DNA from: a bacterium
GTDB taxonomy: Bacteria; Cyanobacteriota; Vampirovibrionia; Obscuribacterales; Obscuribacteraceae
DNA length: 64,000 nucleotides
Reading direction: 5' to 3'
Assembly: GCA_016124935.1 (NCBI GenBank)
Contig: WGMS01000023.1
Location: 61,367 to 125,366 of the forward strand
The position numbers and the translations under genes were made by a program. A model generated the notes under the pieces. That model searched no databases and was not told where the DNA came from. It worked only from the letters and a program-made list of their open reading frames with translations. Below, in pieces: positions 38,124 to 47,271 of this stretch (within the stretch, counting starts at the first letter, position 1; the number at the start of each line of letters is the position of its first letter).

Positions 38124-38972
38124 TCAATTCTTCTGGAGTGCTGCCGGGGCAGTTTTATGATTGTCCTTGCCGTCATGGGCGTCGCAGGCGTCGCTCTCTT
38201 TGCACTTCTCGTGAAACTCTGCAAAGATCCTCTTATCGAGAGTGAATGCGTCCGGATAAACTGCCACATCTCCTCTGAACGGATAGCCGAATAAATAGAC
38301 CAGGAACAAGTTCAGAGAAAGAGTTATGGCGATGAGCCCGGTCATGATTGCCTGGGCTCTGGTGCTCTCGAGACCGAAGAAATACGTGAAGACCACGGTG
38401 AACACACCGCCGATAATCAGGAAAAACCACATTGTGGGAGCCACACCGTGCTTGGCCATGACGAGGCGGGTTCTTCTATTGTCACTAAGATTGGAGAGTT
38501 CTTCTAAAAGCCTGTCCTTGACAGCGCCCAACCCTTCTGAATCGCACTGAAACCTGGTCGCTTCCCGCCACATCTTCCAGGTCAATTCATGGGCTTCATC
38601 ATGGGCTTGACCATCCTTCATCGCTTCCCATTCCACTTCGGTGACTACGTCGACATACTCTTTGCAATGATCTTGCATTCGCCTGGCCATGGCGCTGGGC
38701 AAGCCCTCCGAGACCAGATAGATGTTGGCGGCGGCGTTGGCTTCCTGCTCCACGGTGACGCGCATCTCTTGCATGTGGGTCATGGCGTCGACAACTACGA
38801 AGCCGAGGAGAACGGCATAAAGCGTTCCCACCACCGACAGCATGTCTCCAGAGACCTCATGTAAAGATGCCAGTCTCGCCACGCCCACTTTTTTGCGGAC
38901 ATAAAGCATGCCGAGGATGGAAAGTAGAGCAGCCAGAGCCGCGATTAAAACTCCGATTAAGAAGGTTGCCAT
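38124..38972 (-). CDS. DUF4239 (bestrophin-like) membrane protein
   Basis: A 282-residue protein with hydrophobic segments at ~3-25 and ~45-65 and a C-terminal pair at ~180-200 and ~210-232, with a helical soluble region between. VGTLYAVLLGFVVVDAMTHMQEMRVTVEQEANAA is the DUF4239 signature. The family is distantly related to bestrophin anion channels; function is not established. It stands upstream of the USP-SulP pair on the same strand, 61 bp away, so it could belong to the same unit. Confidence 0.8.
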   Translation of the reverse strand: MATFLIGVLIAALAALLSILGMLYVRKKVGVARLASLHEVSGDMLSVVGTLYAVLLGFVVVDAMTHMQEMRVTVEQEANAAANIYLVSEGLPSAMARRMQDHCKEYVDVVTEVEWEAMKDGQAHDEAHELTWKMWREATRFQCDSEGLGAVKDRLLEELSNLSDNRRTRLVMAKHGVAPTMWFFLIIGGVFTVVFTYFFGLESTRAQAIMTGLIAITLSLNLFLVYLFGYPFRGDVAVYPDAFTLDKRIFAEFHEKCKESDACDAHDGKDNHKTAPAALQKN

Positions 38973-39172
38973 TAGCTTCTCTCATAGTAAATTTATGGCA
39001 GTTTATCAACTTTAATCAGGCTTTTTATTAAAGCCGCTTTTCTGGGCGCCATTCAAGCTATTTTGAAATGGAATACAATTAGCCTGTGCCAAGGGCAACG
39101 CTCGAGACCGGCACCCGGTGGCTAGATTGAAATCTATCGGAGTGGTCAAAGGATGACAGAGGGAGAGACAAA

Positions 39173-40825
39173 GTGACCGAGGAAGCCACGAATATTCAGG
39201 ACAGTCTCTGGTATAAAGACGCGATCATCTACCAGATGCATGTGAAAACATTCTACGATGCCAACGATGACGGCTACGGAGATTTCAGCGGTCTGATTGA
39301 AAAGCTTGACTATGTCAAGAATTTAGGTGTCGACTGCATCTGGCTTTTGCCATTCTTTCCCTCGCCTCTGAGAGATGACGGTTTCGATGTAGCAGACTAT
39401 CAATCTGTGAATCCTCTATACGGCACCATTAATGATGCCGAGCGCTTTTTACAGGAAGCCAGAAAACGGGACCTGAAAGTAATCACCGAGTTCGTCGTCA
39501 ATCATACTTCCGACCAGCATCCCTGGTTCCAGAGAGCGCGGTCGGCTCCTGCCGGCAGTCCCGAGCGCAATTTCTATGTCTGGAGCGATGGAGAAGACCT
39601 CTATAAAGACGCCCGCATTATCTTTATAGACACCGAAACTTCGAACTGGACCTGGGACCCTGTGGCCAAACAATATTTCTGGCACCGGTTTTTTTCGCAT
39701 CAGCCGGATCTCAATTTCGACAATCCCGAGGTATTGAAGGCGGTGCTCGAGGTCATGCACTTCTGGCTCAAGCGAGGAGTAGACGGATTGAGGTTGGATG
39801 CCATTCCCTATCTTGTCGAAAGAGATGGCACCAATTGCGAGAATCTTGCCGAGACCCACACTGTAATCAAGCAGATTCGTAAAAACCTCGATGACAATTT
39901 CAAGAACAAGTTTCTACTGGCCGAGGCCAATCAGTGGCCGGAAGACGTAAGAGAGTATTTCGGCGATAGTGACGAGTGTCACATGTGCTACCACTTTCCG
40001 GTGATGCCCCGGCTCTATCTCGGTCTTCATAAAGAGGACGCCACTCCTATTCTCGATATTCTCAAAGCTACCCCCGAGATTCCATCCGATTGCCAGTGGG
40101 CGATGTTCCTGCGCAATCACGATGAGTTGACTCTGGAGATGGTATCGGAGGAGGAGCGCGCTTATATGTACAACGCCTATGCTCCTGATCCGCGCATGAA
40201 AGCCAATGTCGGCATCCGGCGCCGATTGGCGACTCTTCTAGATAACAATATCGACAAAATCAAACTGATGAACGGTATGCTCTTCTCTTTGCCCGGCACA
40301 CCGATTGTCTACTACGGTGACGAGATAGGCATGGGCGACAACATCTATCTGAACGACAGAGACGGAGTCAGAACCCCGATGCAGTGGAGCGCGGACCGCA
40401 ATGCCGGATTCTCCCGCGCCACCGCCGAGAAGCTCTACAGTCAGCCAATCATGAACACCGTATATGGTTACGAGGCCGTCAACGTCGAAGCCCAGGAAAT
40501 GGATAAGTCCTCTCTGCTTCACTGGATGCGCCGCATAATAACCTTGCGAAAGAAATTCCGGGTCTTCGGAAGAGGTCAGACTCGTTATCTCGAGCCGACC
40601 AACAAAAAGATATTCGCCTTCATCAGAAGCTACGAGAGCCGCTCGGTGCTCTGTGTCTTCAACCTGGCTTCTTCCGTGCAATCGGTCAGCCTCGACCTTG
40701 CCGAGTTTGCCGGGCATTCCCCTTCTGACCTTTTCTCTGGCACCCAGCTTCATCAGATAGAGGAGCATCCCTACACCCTCACCATGGCGCCCCATTCTTT
40801 CTACTGGCTCTCATTGAGCCATTGA
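39173..40825 (+). CDS. treS: Maltose alpha-D-glucosyltransferase (trehalose synthase)
   Basis: A 550-residue GH13 enzyme that isomerises maltose and trehalose. The (beta/alpha)8 active-site residues are present: nucleophile D209 (DGLRLDAIPYL), acid/base E251 (LLAEANQWP) and D317 (LRNHDELTLEM). The opening LWYKDAIIYQMHVKTFYDANDDGYGDF is typical of TreS. It lacks the fused maltokinase domain found in some versions. Start is GTG at 39173 after GAGGGAGAG; an overlapping ATG upstream stops in 8 codons. It is followed 22 bp later by a GDPD gene. Trehalose is a probable osmolyte or reserve here. Confidence 0.94.
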   Translation: MTEEATNIQDSLWYKDAIIYQMHVKTFYDANDDGYGDFSGLIEKLDYVKNLGVDCIWLLPFFPSPLRDDGFDVADYQSVNPLYGTINDAERFLQEARKRDLKVITEFVVNHTSDQHPWFQRARSAPAGSPERNFYVWSDGEDLYKDARIIFIDTETSNWTWDPVAKQYFWHRFFSHQPDLNFDNPEVLKAVLEVMHFWLKRGVDGLRLDAIPYLVERDGTNCENLAETHTVIKQIRKNLDDNFKNKFLLAEANQWPEDVREYFGDSDECHMCYHFPVMPRLYLGLHKEDATPILDILKATPEIPSDCQWAMFLRNHDELTLEMVSEEERAYMYNAYAPDPRMKANVGIRRRLATLLDNNIDKIKLMNGMLFSLPGTPIVYYGDEIGMGDNIYLNDRDGVRTPMQWSADRNAGFSRATAEKLYSQPIMNTVYGYEAVNVEAQEMDKSSLLHWMRRIITLRKKFRVFGRGQTRYLEPTNKKIFAFIRSYESRSVLCVFNLASSVQSVSLDLAEFAGHSPSDLFSGTQLHQIEEHPYTLTMAPHSFYWLSLSH

Positions 40826-40847
40826 AGCGATAATCAGGAGAATATCG

Positions 40848-41675
40848 ATGACCGTAAGAGTCTTGCTTTCGATGGCAGCGGCGCTACTTGTCAATTTTAA
40901 CGCAGGCATTGCCCCTGGTGCGGCTGCCGACAGTGCCGGCAAGCCAATGGTGATTGCGCACCGGGGCGGCAAGATGTGGGCACCAGAAAATACCATGGCC
41001 GCATTTAGAAACAGTCTGGCTGCCAATGTCGACGCCATCGAGCTGGATGTGCACCGTTGCAAATCCGGCGAGCTGGTGGTCATCCATGATGAGACCATCG
41101 ATAGAACCACCGATGGAAAGGGCTTGATCAAAGACCTGACTTTAGAGCAACTGAGAAGCCACAGCGCCGGATTATGGTTCGACAAGAAATTCAGGGACGA
41201 AAAGATACCGCTTTTGAAAGAGGTCCTTGCCCTTATCGACGGCAAAGCGCATCTTTTTATCGAGGTCAAGAACGCCCCGGTTAAATACGATAATCTCGAA
41301 GACGATATTATCGCCCTGCTTTCGACCTACAAGCATAAAGACGCAGTCACTGTCATATCCTTTGATCATGAGTTCTTGAAGCGCTTTCACGAGAAAGCGC
41401 CGGATTATAAAATCGCCTTCCTCGATGTGGCGATAGTGTCTGATATTGGCTCCTATGCCCGCTCCCTGGGGGCTTCGGGCTGGAATCCCGGCTTTGGCGA
41501 GATTCGAAAGGATGCGGTGGATATGGCGCATAAAGAGGGTCTTTCGGTAAATCCCTGGACGGTCAATGGAGAGAGAAGCTGGAGAGACGCCCTGGCGATG
41601 GGGGTGGATGGCATCATCACCGATGACCCCGAAGGGCTTATTCGATTTATCGGAATATCGGTCGAAGATAAATGA
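40848..41675 (+). CDS. Exported glycerophosphodiester phosphodiesterase
   Basis: A 275-residue protein with a signal peptide (VLLSMAAALLVNFNAGIAPGAAA). The GDPD TIM-barrel motifs are intact: HRGGKMWAPENT (catalytic His) and ELDVHRCKSGELVVIHDETIDRTTDGKG (metal-binding Glu/Asp and second His). It hydrolyses glycerophosphodiesters from phospholipid turnover in the periplasm to glycerol-3-phosphate and an alcohol. The ATG has AGGAG at good spacing. Probably co-transcribed with treS (22-bp gap). Confidence 0.92.
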   Translation: MTVRVLLSMAAALLVNFNAGIAPGAAADSAGKPMVIAHRGGKMWAPENTMAAFRNSLAANVDAIELDVHRCKSGELVVIHDETIDRTTDGKGLIKDLTLEQLRSHSAGLWFDKKFRDEKIPLLKEVLALIDGKAHLFIEVKNAPVKYDNLEDDIIALLSTYKHKDAVTVISFDHEFLKRFHEKAPDYKIAFLDVAIVSDIGSYARSLGASGWNPGFGEIRKDAVDMAHKEGLSVNPWTVNGERSWRDALAMGVDGIITDDPEGLIRFIGISVEDK

Positions 41676-41758
41676 GCCTGTAATTGAGGCATATATAAAT
41701 CAGTCTGATTTAAAGCTCTCTGCTTTAGTCTCCTGATTTGACCATTCAAGGACTTTTC

Positions 41759-42433
41759 ATGGCCAAGATTCTATTAGTCGAGGACGATAAGAACCTCGCT
41801 TATCTCCTCAAGATGCAGCTCGAGCAGAGTAGACACCTGGTCGATGTGGCAGGCCGCGGGCTTGACGCCCTGGCGCAACTGAGAAGCAATAACTATGAGA
41901 TAGTCATTCTGGACTGGATGTTGCCCGATGCTTCCGGTATCGATGTCTGCCGGGAGTACCGTTCGGCAGGCGGTCGTATTCCTATCCTGATGCTCACCGC
42001 CAAGGGCACCGTCGAAGATAAGGCGAGCGGGCTCAACGCCGGTGCCGATGACTATATGGTCAAGCCGTTTCATCCCACCGAACTGGACGCCAGGGTGAAT
42101 GCGCTACTCAGAAGACCGCCGTCCTACACCGGGCGCAAGCTCCGGGTCCGTGACATAGAGCTTGATTCCAGCGCCGGTCTCGTGCTTAAAGAAGGCAAAG
42201 AGATTGAGCTCACCGCCAAAGAGTTCAGTCTGCTCGAACTTCTGATGCGTTATCCCAATCAGAGTTTCAGCCTGGAGGCTATCTTAGATCGGGTCTGGGA
42301 CAGTGATTCTTCTGCTTCAATAGATTCGGTCCGTACCCATATGAAGACCTTGCGCAAGAAGCTGGGCGACAGCGAGGAGAACGGCTATATCCGGACCAAA
42401 CGGGGTCAGGGTTATAGAATCGTCGACAACTGA
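41759..42433 (+). CDS. OmpR-family response regulator
   Basis: A 224-residue regulator with receiver (ED at 8-9 plus D10, phospho-acceptor D52 in ILDWMLPDASG, Lys in MVKPFHP) and winged-helix effector (~128-222, SIDSVRTHMKTLRKKLGD ... TKRGQGYRIV). AAGGA lies 6 bases before the ATG. The kinase gene follows 13 bp later. OmpR-family proteins bind tandem direct repeats at about one helical turn, so this protein is the prime candidate for the 11-bp GTGAA arrays at 44757 and 47902. Confidence 0.93.
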   Translation: MAKILLVEDDKNLAYLLKMQLEQSRHLVDVAGRGLDALAQLRSNNYEIVILDWMLPDASGIDVCREYRSAGGRIPILMLTAKGTVEDKASGLNAGADDYMVKPFHPTELDARVNALLRRPPSYTGRKLRVRDIELDSSAGLVLKEGKEIELTAKEFSLLELLMRYPNQSFSLEAILDRVWDSDSSASIDSVRTHMKTLRKKLGDSEENGYIRTKRGQGYRIVDN

Positions 42434-42446
42434 GGTCGATTGCGCC

Positions 42447-44546
42447 ATGAAGAACTGGTCCCTCACAACCATGACCACTATCGCCATTGGTGTCACGGTG
42501 CTCCTCCTTATCCATATCGGTACTATCTCGCTGCGCCAGTGTTTCAGCCGTATCCAGGACACTAATCTCTCTCAACAGAGATTGACGGTGCTCATGGCTC
42601 TGGACAGCATCAAGTACGACCTTGCCTATGCCATCGCCGGGGAGCAGGCCTATATCTGGAGCGGGCAGCCGCGTTATTACAAACAGTACAAGAACGGCAT
42701 CAGAAGGGTGAATAGCCGTATAGAAGAGCTGGAAGTCATTCTTCATGGCCGCCACCGCATGATCAAAGACGAGATCAAAGAGTACATCCGGGTGAGGACC
42801 GAATGCGCCGAAGAGGTGATTCTTCTCAAACAGAAAGAAGGCTCTGCCGCTGCGGCAAAGCGGGCAGAGGAGCTTGGCGAGGAGATGGTCACCAAGCATA
42901 TCGAGGTGATGGTGGACGAGCTGGGCTCCCAGGCGGAGCTGGAGTTCAAAGTAAGGGCACGAGAGATGGACCGGGGCAGCATGCAGACCGTCGCCGGTAT
43001 AACCCTTTTGATGTCGGTGGCTCTGATCATCTTGCTGGTGATTGTGGCTGTGGTACACAAATATGTGAACGAGAGACAGCGCGCCGAGCGCTCTTTGCGG
43101 ATTGCCGAGAAACGTTTTAGAGCTGTCTTCAACCAGACATTTCAATTCAGCGGACTGTTATCGCCAGACGGAGTGGTGCTGGAGGCGAATCAGTCGGCGC
43201 TCGATTTTGCCGGTATTTCTCTGGATGACGTCAAAGAGAAGGAATTCTGGGAAGCGCCCTGGTGGAGTCATTCGGAAGATGCCCGCACCCGCATAAAAGA
43301 CGCCGTGAAGAAAGCCGGTCAGGGTGAGATGGTCCGCATGGAAGAGGAGGTCTCCGGCAAGAGCCGGCAGGCGACGGTGGACTTTTCTGTAAAGCCTATC
43401 TTCGATGAAGGCGACAAAGTGGTCTTTCTCATCTCGGAGGCGAGGGATATCACCGAGCGCAAACTGGCGGAGCAGGCATCGCAAGAGCGTGCCGCCCGGA
43501 TGCGCGCCATTGTCGAGACCGCTCCCGATGGCATCATTACCATAAACTCCGACGGCACAATAGAGTCTATAAACTCCGCCCTGACAAGGCTTTTCGGCTA
43601 TGACACCGATGAGCTCCTGGGCGAGGACGTCAATTTGATTCTGCCCAATCTGCTGGGAGGGGCCGATGGCAAAAGCGGCACCAGCCCCATAAAGACCGGG
43701 GAAAGACGGGTTTTTGGAGTGGGGCGTGAATTTTACGGGATTCGCAAAGACGGCTCAGAGATCCCGGTGGAGGTTGCTCTCAGCGTCATTCGCCTGGAAG
43801 ACAACCAGATCATCACCGGTATAGTTCGAGATGTCACCGAGCGCAAAGACGCCGAGCGCAGGGTCAAAGAGTTCTATTCCACGGTCTCTCATGAACTGCG
43901 CACGCCGCTCACCGCCATCCGTACCGCTCTCGGGCTGATTCAGGGCAAGGAGAATAAACCGGTTCTGGATATAGCCTGTGAAGAGGCGGATCGGCTGATT
44001 AGACTGATAAACGACATTCTCGATATCAGAAAGATAGAGGCCGGTAAGCTCGATTTGGAGCTCAAAAAGCTCTCGCCGGGCTCTATCGTGGAGCGTGCCG
44101 TGGGCAGTATTTCAAGCCTGGCCGAGGATAAGGGCATCGAAATCTGTGTGGATATCAAAGAAAGCGATTTAGTGCTCGCCGATGAAGACCGGATTCAACA
44201 GGTATTGAGCAACCTGCTCTCCAATGCCATTAAATGGTCCCCGGCTGAGGGCAAGGTCTATGTCCGAACTCTAGAAGCCAAAGACCGCTGCCGCTTCGAA
44301 ATAGAGGACGAAGGACCGGGAGTGCCGGAAGAGGAAGCTCACAAGCTTTTCGGGCGTTTCGAGCAGGTGTCGGCCCGGGACAATCGCGAAAAGGGCGGCA
44401 CCGGACTTGGCCTTGCCATCGCCAAAGCGATAGTAGAGCAACACAACGGTTTCATAGGCATAGAAAGGTCTGAGAGCGAAAACGGCAATGGCGACTGTAG
44501 CAAAGGCTCCATCTTCTGGTTCGAGATCCCGCTATTAAAAGAATAG
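42447..44546 (+). CDS. Hybrid-sensor histidine kinase with CHASE3 and two PAS domains
   Basis: A 699-residue kinase: TM1 (~10-30), periplasmic CHASE3-like helical sensor (~35-180, with AIAGEQAYIWSGQPRYYKQY), TM2 (~190-212), PAS1 (~225-345), PAS2 (~350-470), H-box FYSTVSHELRTPLTAIR and HATPase with NLLSNAIKWSP and GGTGLGLAI. There is no receiver domain, so it is a conventional kinase despite its size. It is the partner of the preceding regulator. The stop codon is immediately followed by a strong hairpin (44545-44565). Confidence 0.93.
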   Translation: MKNWSLTTMTTIAIGVTVLLLIHIGTISLRQCFSRIQDTNLSQQRLTVLMALDSIKYDLAYAIAGEQAYIWSGQPRYYKQYKNGIRRVNSRIEELEVILHGRHRMIKDEIKEYIRVRTECAEEVILLKQKEGSAAAAKRAEELGEEMVTKHIEVMVDELGSQAELEFKVRAREMDRGSMQTVAGITLLMSVALIILLVIVAVVHKYVNERQRAERSLRIAEKRFRAVFNQTFQFSGLLSPDGVVLEANQSALDFAGISLDDVKEKEFWEAPWWSHSEDARTRIKDAVKKAGQGEMVRMEEEVSGKSRQATVDFSVKPIFDEGDKVVFLISEARDITERKLAEQASQERAARMRAIVETAPDGIITINSDGTIESINSALTRLFGYDTDELLGEDVNLILPNLLGGADGKSGTSPIKTGERRVFGVGREFYGIRKDGSEIPVEVALSVIRLEDNQIITGIVRDVTERKDAERRVKEFYSTVSHELRTPLTAIRTALGLIQGKENKPVLDIACEEADRLIRLINDILDIRKIEAGKLDLELKKLSPGSIVERAVGSISSLAEDKGIEICVDIKESDLVLADEDRIQQVLSNLLSNAIKWSPAEGKVYVRTLEAKDRCRFEIEDEGPGVPEEEAHKLFGRFEQVSARDNREKGGTGLGLAIAKAIVEQHNGFIGIERSESENGNGDCSKGSIFWFEIPLLKE

Positions 44547-44565
44547 AGCCGCCAGAGGCGGCTCT
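44537..44565 (-). terminator. Intrinsic terminator at the kinase gene end
   Basis: A perfect 9-bp stem (AGAGCCGCC 44545-44553, GGCGGCTCT 44557-44565) has a 3-nt loop. On the minus strand it is followed by ATTCTTTT; on the plus strand the tail is T-poor. It therefore looks better suited to a leftward transcript than to the kinase gene, whose stop codon it overlaps. Confidence 0.7.
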
Positions 44566-44734
44566 TGCGATTGCTTAAAAAAATCTCGTTCGCTCTTTGT
44601 TGGAACTTTCCTGTCTCTCAGCCGGATCCGCATGTGTGGCCGACGAAGCTTATCTGTCTGAAATTCAGGTCAATCCCTCCATCGAGTTTCGCGAGAACCA
44701 GGGCTTAAGCAATTAGGGTCGCGAATTCACTTGC
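44545..44734 (-). ncRNA. Candidate small RNA driven by the four-copy GTGAA array
   Basis: This is an inference from signals, not homology. On the minus strand a TATATT -10 (44746-44741) sits 10 nt beyond the last TTCAC half-site of the array at 44757-44794; a start near 44734 would give ~190 nt ending at the hairpin 44545-44565 with its T-rich tail. No credible coding frame exists inside; the longest, about 32 codons, runs into the terminator stem. A hairpin is predicted near the 5' end (TTCGCGA 44688-44694 with TCGCGAA 44719-44725). Confidence 0.4.
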
Positions 44735-44740
44735 TCTACC

Positions 44741-44794
44741 AATATAGGATTAAACCGTGAAGTGTAAGTGAATTTATCGTGAAGTTTGCGTGAA
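44741..44794 (-). promoter_or_regulatory. Operator array: four GTGAA at 11-bp spacing plus -10
   Basis: GTGAA begins at 44757, 44768, 44779 and 44790, exactly 11 bp apart. AATATAGGA (44741-44749) begins 16 bp before the first copy, and on the minus strand it provides TATATT as a -10 placed 10 nt from the nearest half-site. The layout is Pho-box-like: an OmpR-family activator replacing the -35. It matches the 47886-47961 array. Confidence 0.6.
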
Positions 44795-44841
44795 GTGATT
44801 CAATTTCCCAAAATTCATTTTCGGGTTCATAATAAGAGAAT

Positions 44842-44885
44842 CTAAAAGTGGCCCACGGAAAGAAATTCCGTGACACCACTTTTAG
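44842..44885 (-). terminator. Large hairpin after the TadE/TadG operon
   Basis: CTAAAAGTGG (44842-44851) pairs with CCACTTTTAG (44876-44885), and inside it CACGGAA (44854-44860) pairs with TTCCGTG (44866-44872) around an AGAAA loop. It begins 28 bp after the stop of the last operon gene, with ATTCTCTTATT following on the minus strand. Probable terminator, possibly bidirectional. Confidence 0.65.
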
Positions 44886-44912
44886 TACCTTCGGAGGAAG
44901 AAAGCTGTAGTC

Positions 44913-45398
44913 TCAGTTGAGGACCAGATTGAATGTCACTATAGGAAAGGTGTACTTCTTCTGGAATTTGAATTTGTCCGAGACCCAGGACATGCCGTCA
45001 TGGGCGAAGCTCGACCCGCAAAAATTGAGAGGCACCGGGGTATGGCATTCTATCTCGGTGGTCACTGTGACGGTGGGATTGCCCGCCAGGGGATCGCCGC
45101 CGAAGTCGTTGTATACAAACTGTCCCGGTCCTGTCTTGAGGGTCGGTTGGGTGAGGAAGAAGCCATCGGTTTTATGGCTCTTCAAAATAGCCTCGGCGGC
45201 AGTACGGGCTTTGTTTGAATCCGACTGCTGGGCGGCGGCTCGACAGGCGTCCCGGCAGGCCCGGTCATTGACCTCGAAGCCGAGCATCAGGATGGTGATG
45301 TCGATGGCGAGCAGGCTGAGAACCACCAGGAAAAGCGAGCCGCAGGCGAGCTCTATGGTCGCGGTGCCCTTGGAATTTCTGTACTTGTTGCTTAGCAT
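44913..45398 (-). CDS. TadE-like pseudopilin protein
   Basis: A 161-residue protein with a short basic leader and a TadE-type start: KGTATIELACGSLFLVVLSLLAIDITILMLGFEVNDRACRDA in essence a G-T-A-x-x-E-L-A prepilin-like motif leading into a single transmembrane helix, followed by a Cys-containing extracytoplasmic domain (~85-161). TadE-like proteins are minor pseudopilins of Tad/Flp pili. It is last in the three-gene minus-strand unit, 17 bp after the TadG-like gene. No Tad ATPase or Flp major pilin is in the window. Confidence 0.75.
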   Translation of the reverse strand: MLSNKYRNSKGTATIELACGSLFLVVLSLLAIDITILMLGFEVNDRACRDACRAAAQQSDSNKARTAAEAILKSHKTDGFFLTQPTLKTGPGQFVYNDFGGDPLAGNPTVTVTTEIECHTPVPLNFCGSSFAHDGMSWVSDKFKFQKKYTFPIVTFNLVLN

Positions 45399-45415
45399 GG
45401 TTTTCTCTCCTCTCC

Positions 45416-47242
45416 TTACTCGACACTGACGAGCTGGACAAGCTGTCTTGCTATGTTTTCGAAGGTCAGTCTCAAATTTGCCGTGGAAGTGACCAGGAAG
45501 AACTTGCCACCGTTGCCGGCTATATAAGAGACACCGGGGTTGGAGCCGCCAGGGACATAGGTCTGGGGCACCCCGAACTGATCTGTATAGGTCACCGGTT
45601 TATTCGGGTCATCGTTGAGGATGTTGCACTCTCCTGGGATAACCTGACTGTTCTGGGCAAGACCGATGGTGTATATCGGGATGCCTTCGTCTTTTATCTG
45701 CTGGGCGATGCTGCGGGCATAGGACCACGGGGAGCCGCCTGCGCCGGGCGAGGTCGGCTGACCGTCGGTAAACAGGACGATGGCACGTTTTGCTCCGGGG
45801 CGATGTTCTTGAACAAGCTGCTCTTTTGCTTTGAGCAAAGCATCCCCGATATTGGTGTTGCCGTATGCAACCGTAGTCGGTATCACGTTTATGATCTCGT
45901 TGTATTTAGTGTTCTCTTTATCCAGTTTGATAGCTGGTCTTGGGAAGTTGCCGACCCCTCCTGCCGGATAGTTGTCCGAGATGTTGTTGGCAGGAACGGT
46001 TTCGCCGGGGCTGGTGCCGGCACTGGTAGAGAAGCTCACGAATCCGAAATTGGCTTCGGTATTGGTGTTCATTATCGTGAAGAACTCTTTGGCTGCCTCT
46101 TGGGCGTCATATAGAGGCCTTATCTTCTTTCGTGCGTTGGCTATGTAATCTGCCTGATAGCCCGGGTTGGGGGCGACGGTGACCAACTCCGGAACGGTGT
46201 TGAGCCTGGCCGAGTTAAATACCGCCACCGATTCCAGATTGCCTCTGGCTGCTTCGAGAACCGTCTCTTTGTTCGGATAATAAAATCCGTTCGGGCTCAC
46301 CCAGGGCAGGCTTATGGAGCCGTCTGCATTTTCGTTGATGTTTACGATAAGGTCGGTATAAGTGTATTGATTGCCGAGGGAGCCACCGCCGGGATAATTT
46401 CCCGGAGGGGAGCCTGAATTGGGAGAGCCTCTTAGAGAAGGGCTGAAATAAAGGGGTCTGCCTGTGCCGGATACGGACGATGCTGAGAGGGTCTGGGGAA
46501 GATGGGCGTTCAAGCCTGTGCCTGTTGGTTGGGGCGCCACTATGTCGAAGAGCGGTCCCTGGGCAAGCCCGCCGGGGGTAGGGGCACCGGGTTTGGCTGT
46601 GGTGGTCTGGTATTCGATTCTGGAGGTGCCTGGATTCCAAAAACGTTTTATGAAAGTCACCGGGGTCTGGTCGTCTATAGAGCCGGAGACATCGAAGCAG
46701 AGGACGATGTCGAGCTGGGGAACCCGTCCGCTGCCGTCCGCTCTTACGGTAAAAGGACCTGTGATACCGAGGAAATTGCCGAAAACCGGCTTCAGCCCAA
46801 AGAGACCTACCACATGGACGATTCTGCCATTGGTATCGCCAATGGAGACTGGCTTATTTGGTGGGGTGCTGTTGGGATCGAGCAGTTCTATGTAAACACC
46901 AGCTTGATCGGCTGGCGGTGCGTAGTTGATGCTACCGGCTTTGGTGGCGGCGGTGAGGCTGAACTCGCTTATGGCATTGGCGCGAAAGGCTTCGAGTGCC
47001 GCTTGAATAGCTTCATTGTGTGTTTTAATTGGATCGGTGTTGTCGGAACTTGCCAGTTTTGCCGCTCCGGCCAGCGCCGCCGCCTGGCTGGCGGTGCGAA
47101 GCTGCTCTCGGATGGTGGTGGCGCGCACCACCTCGAAGGTGAACATGCCTATCATAGGCAGGGCGATGATTCCGATTAAGAAACAGGTGAAGATGATCAT
47201 CGCCCCTTTGTTGTTTCTTCTATGATTGATTGTTTTCATCAT
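45416..47242 (-). CDS. TadG-like protein with an interrupted vWA domain
   Basis: A 608-residue protein: N-terminal TadG leader and transmembrane helix (NKGAMIIFTCFLIGIIALPMIG), a TadG-type extracytoplasmic region (~40-175), then a vWA domain whose metal site DVSGS (184-188) opens at LDIVLCFDVSGSIDD. The expected alpha-1/beta-2 of vWA does not come until ~370 (AQEAAKEFFTIMN, then NFGFVSFST), so ~180 residues rich in Pro/Gly/Ser are inserted in the domain. The domain finishes with AIVLFTDGQPT and PIYTIGLA. Such proteins are surface or pilus-associated adhesion subunits. The TadE-like genes flank it. Confidence 0.85.
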   Translation of the reverse strand: MMKTINHRRNNKGAMIIFTCFLIGIIALPMIGMFTFEVVRATTIREQLRTASQAAALAGAAKLASSDNTDPIKTHNEAIQAALEAFRANAISEFSLTAATKAGSINYAPPADQAGVYIELLDPNSTPPNKPVSIGDTNGRIVHVVGLFGLKPVFGNFLGITGPFTVRADGSGRVPQLDIVLCFDVSGSIDDQTPVTFIKRFWNPGTSRIEYQTTTAKPGAPTPGGLAQGPLFDIVAPQPTGTGLNAHLPQTLSASSVSGTGRPLYFSPSLRGSPNSGSPPGNYPGGGSLGNQYTYTDLIVNINENADGSISLPWVSPNGFYYPNKETVLEAARGNLESVAVFNSARLNTVPELVTVAPNPGYQADYIANARKKIRPLYDAQEAAKEFFTIMNTNTEANFGFVSFSTSAGTSPGETVPANNISDNYPAGGVGNFPRPAIKLDKENTKYNEIINVIPTTVAYGNTNIGDALLKAKEQLVQEHRPGAKRAIVLFTDGQPTSPGAGGSPWSYARSIAQQIKDEGIPIYTIGLAQNSQVIPGECNILNDDPNKPVTYTDQFGVPQTYVPGGSNPGVSYIAGNGGKFFLVTSTANLRLTFENIARQLVQLVSVE

Positions 47243-47271
47243 ATTCGCCTCTATTTTTATGAGAGCAGTGA

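Noticed and set aside
39019..39045. GGCTTT-AAAGCC hairpin upstream of treS
   Set aside because: Short stem with a weak T-run and no gene ending before it on the plus strand; not called a terminator.
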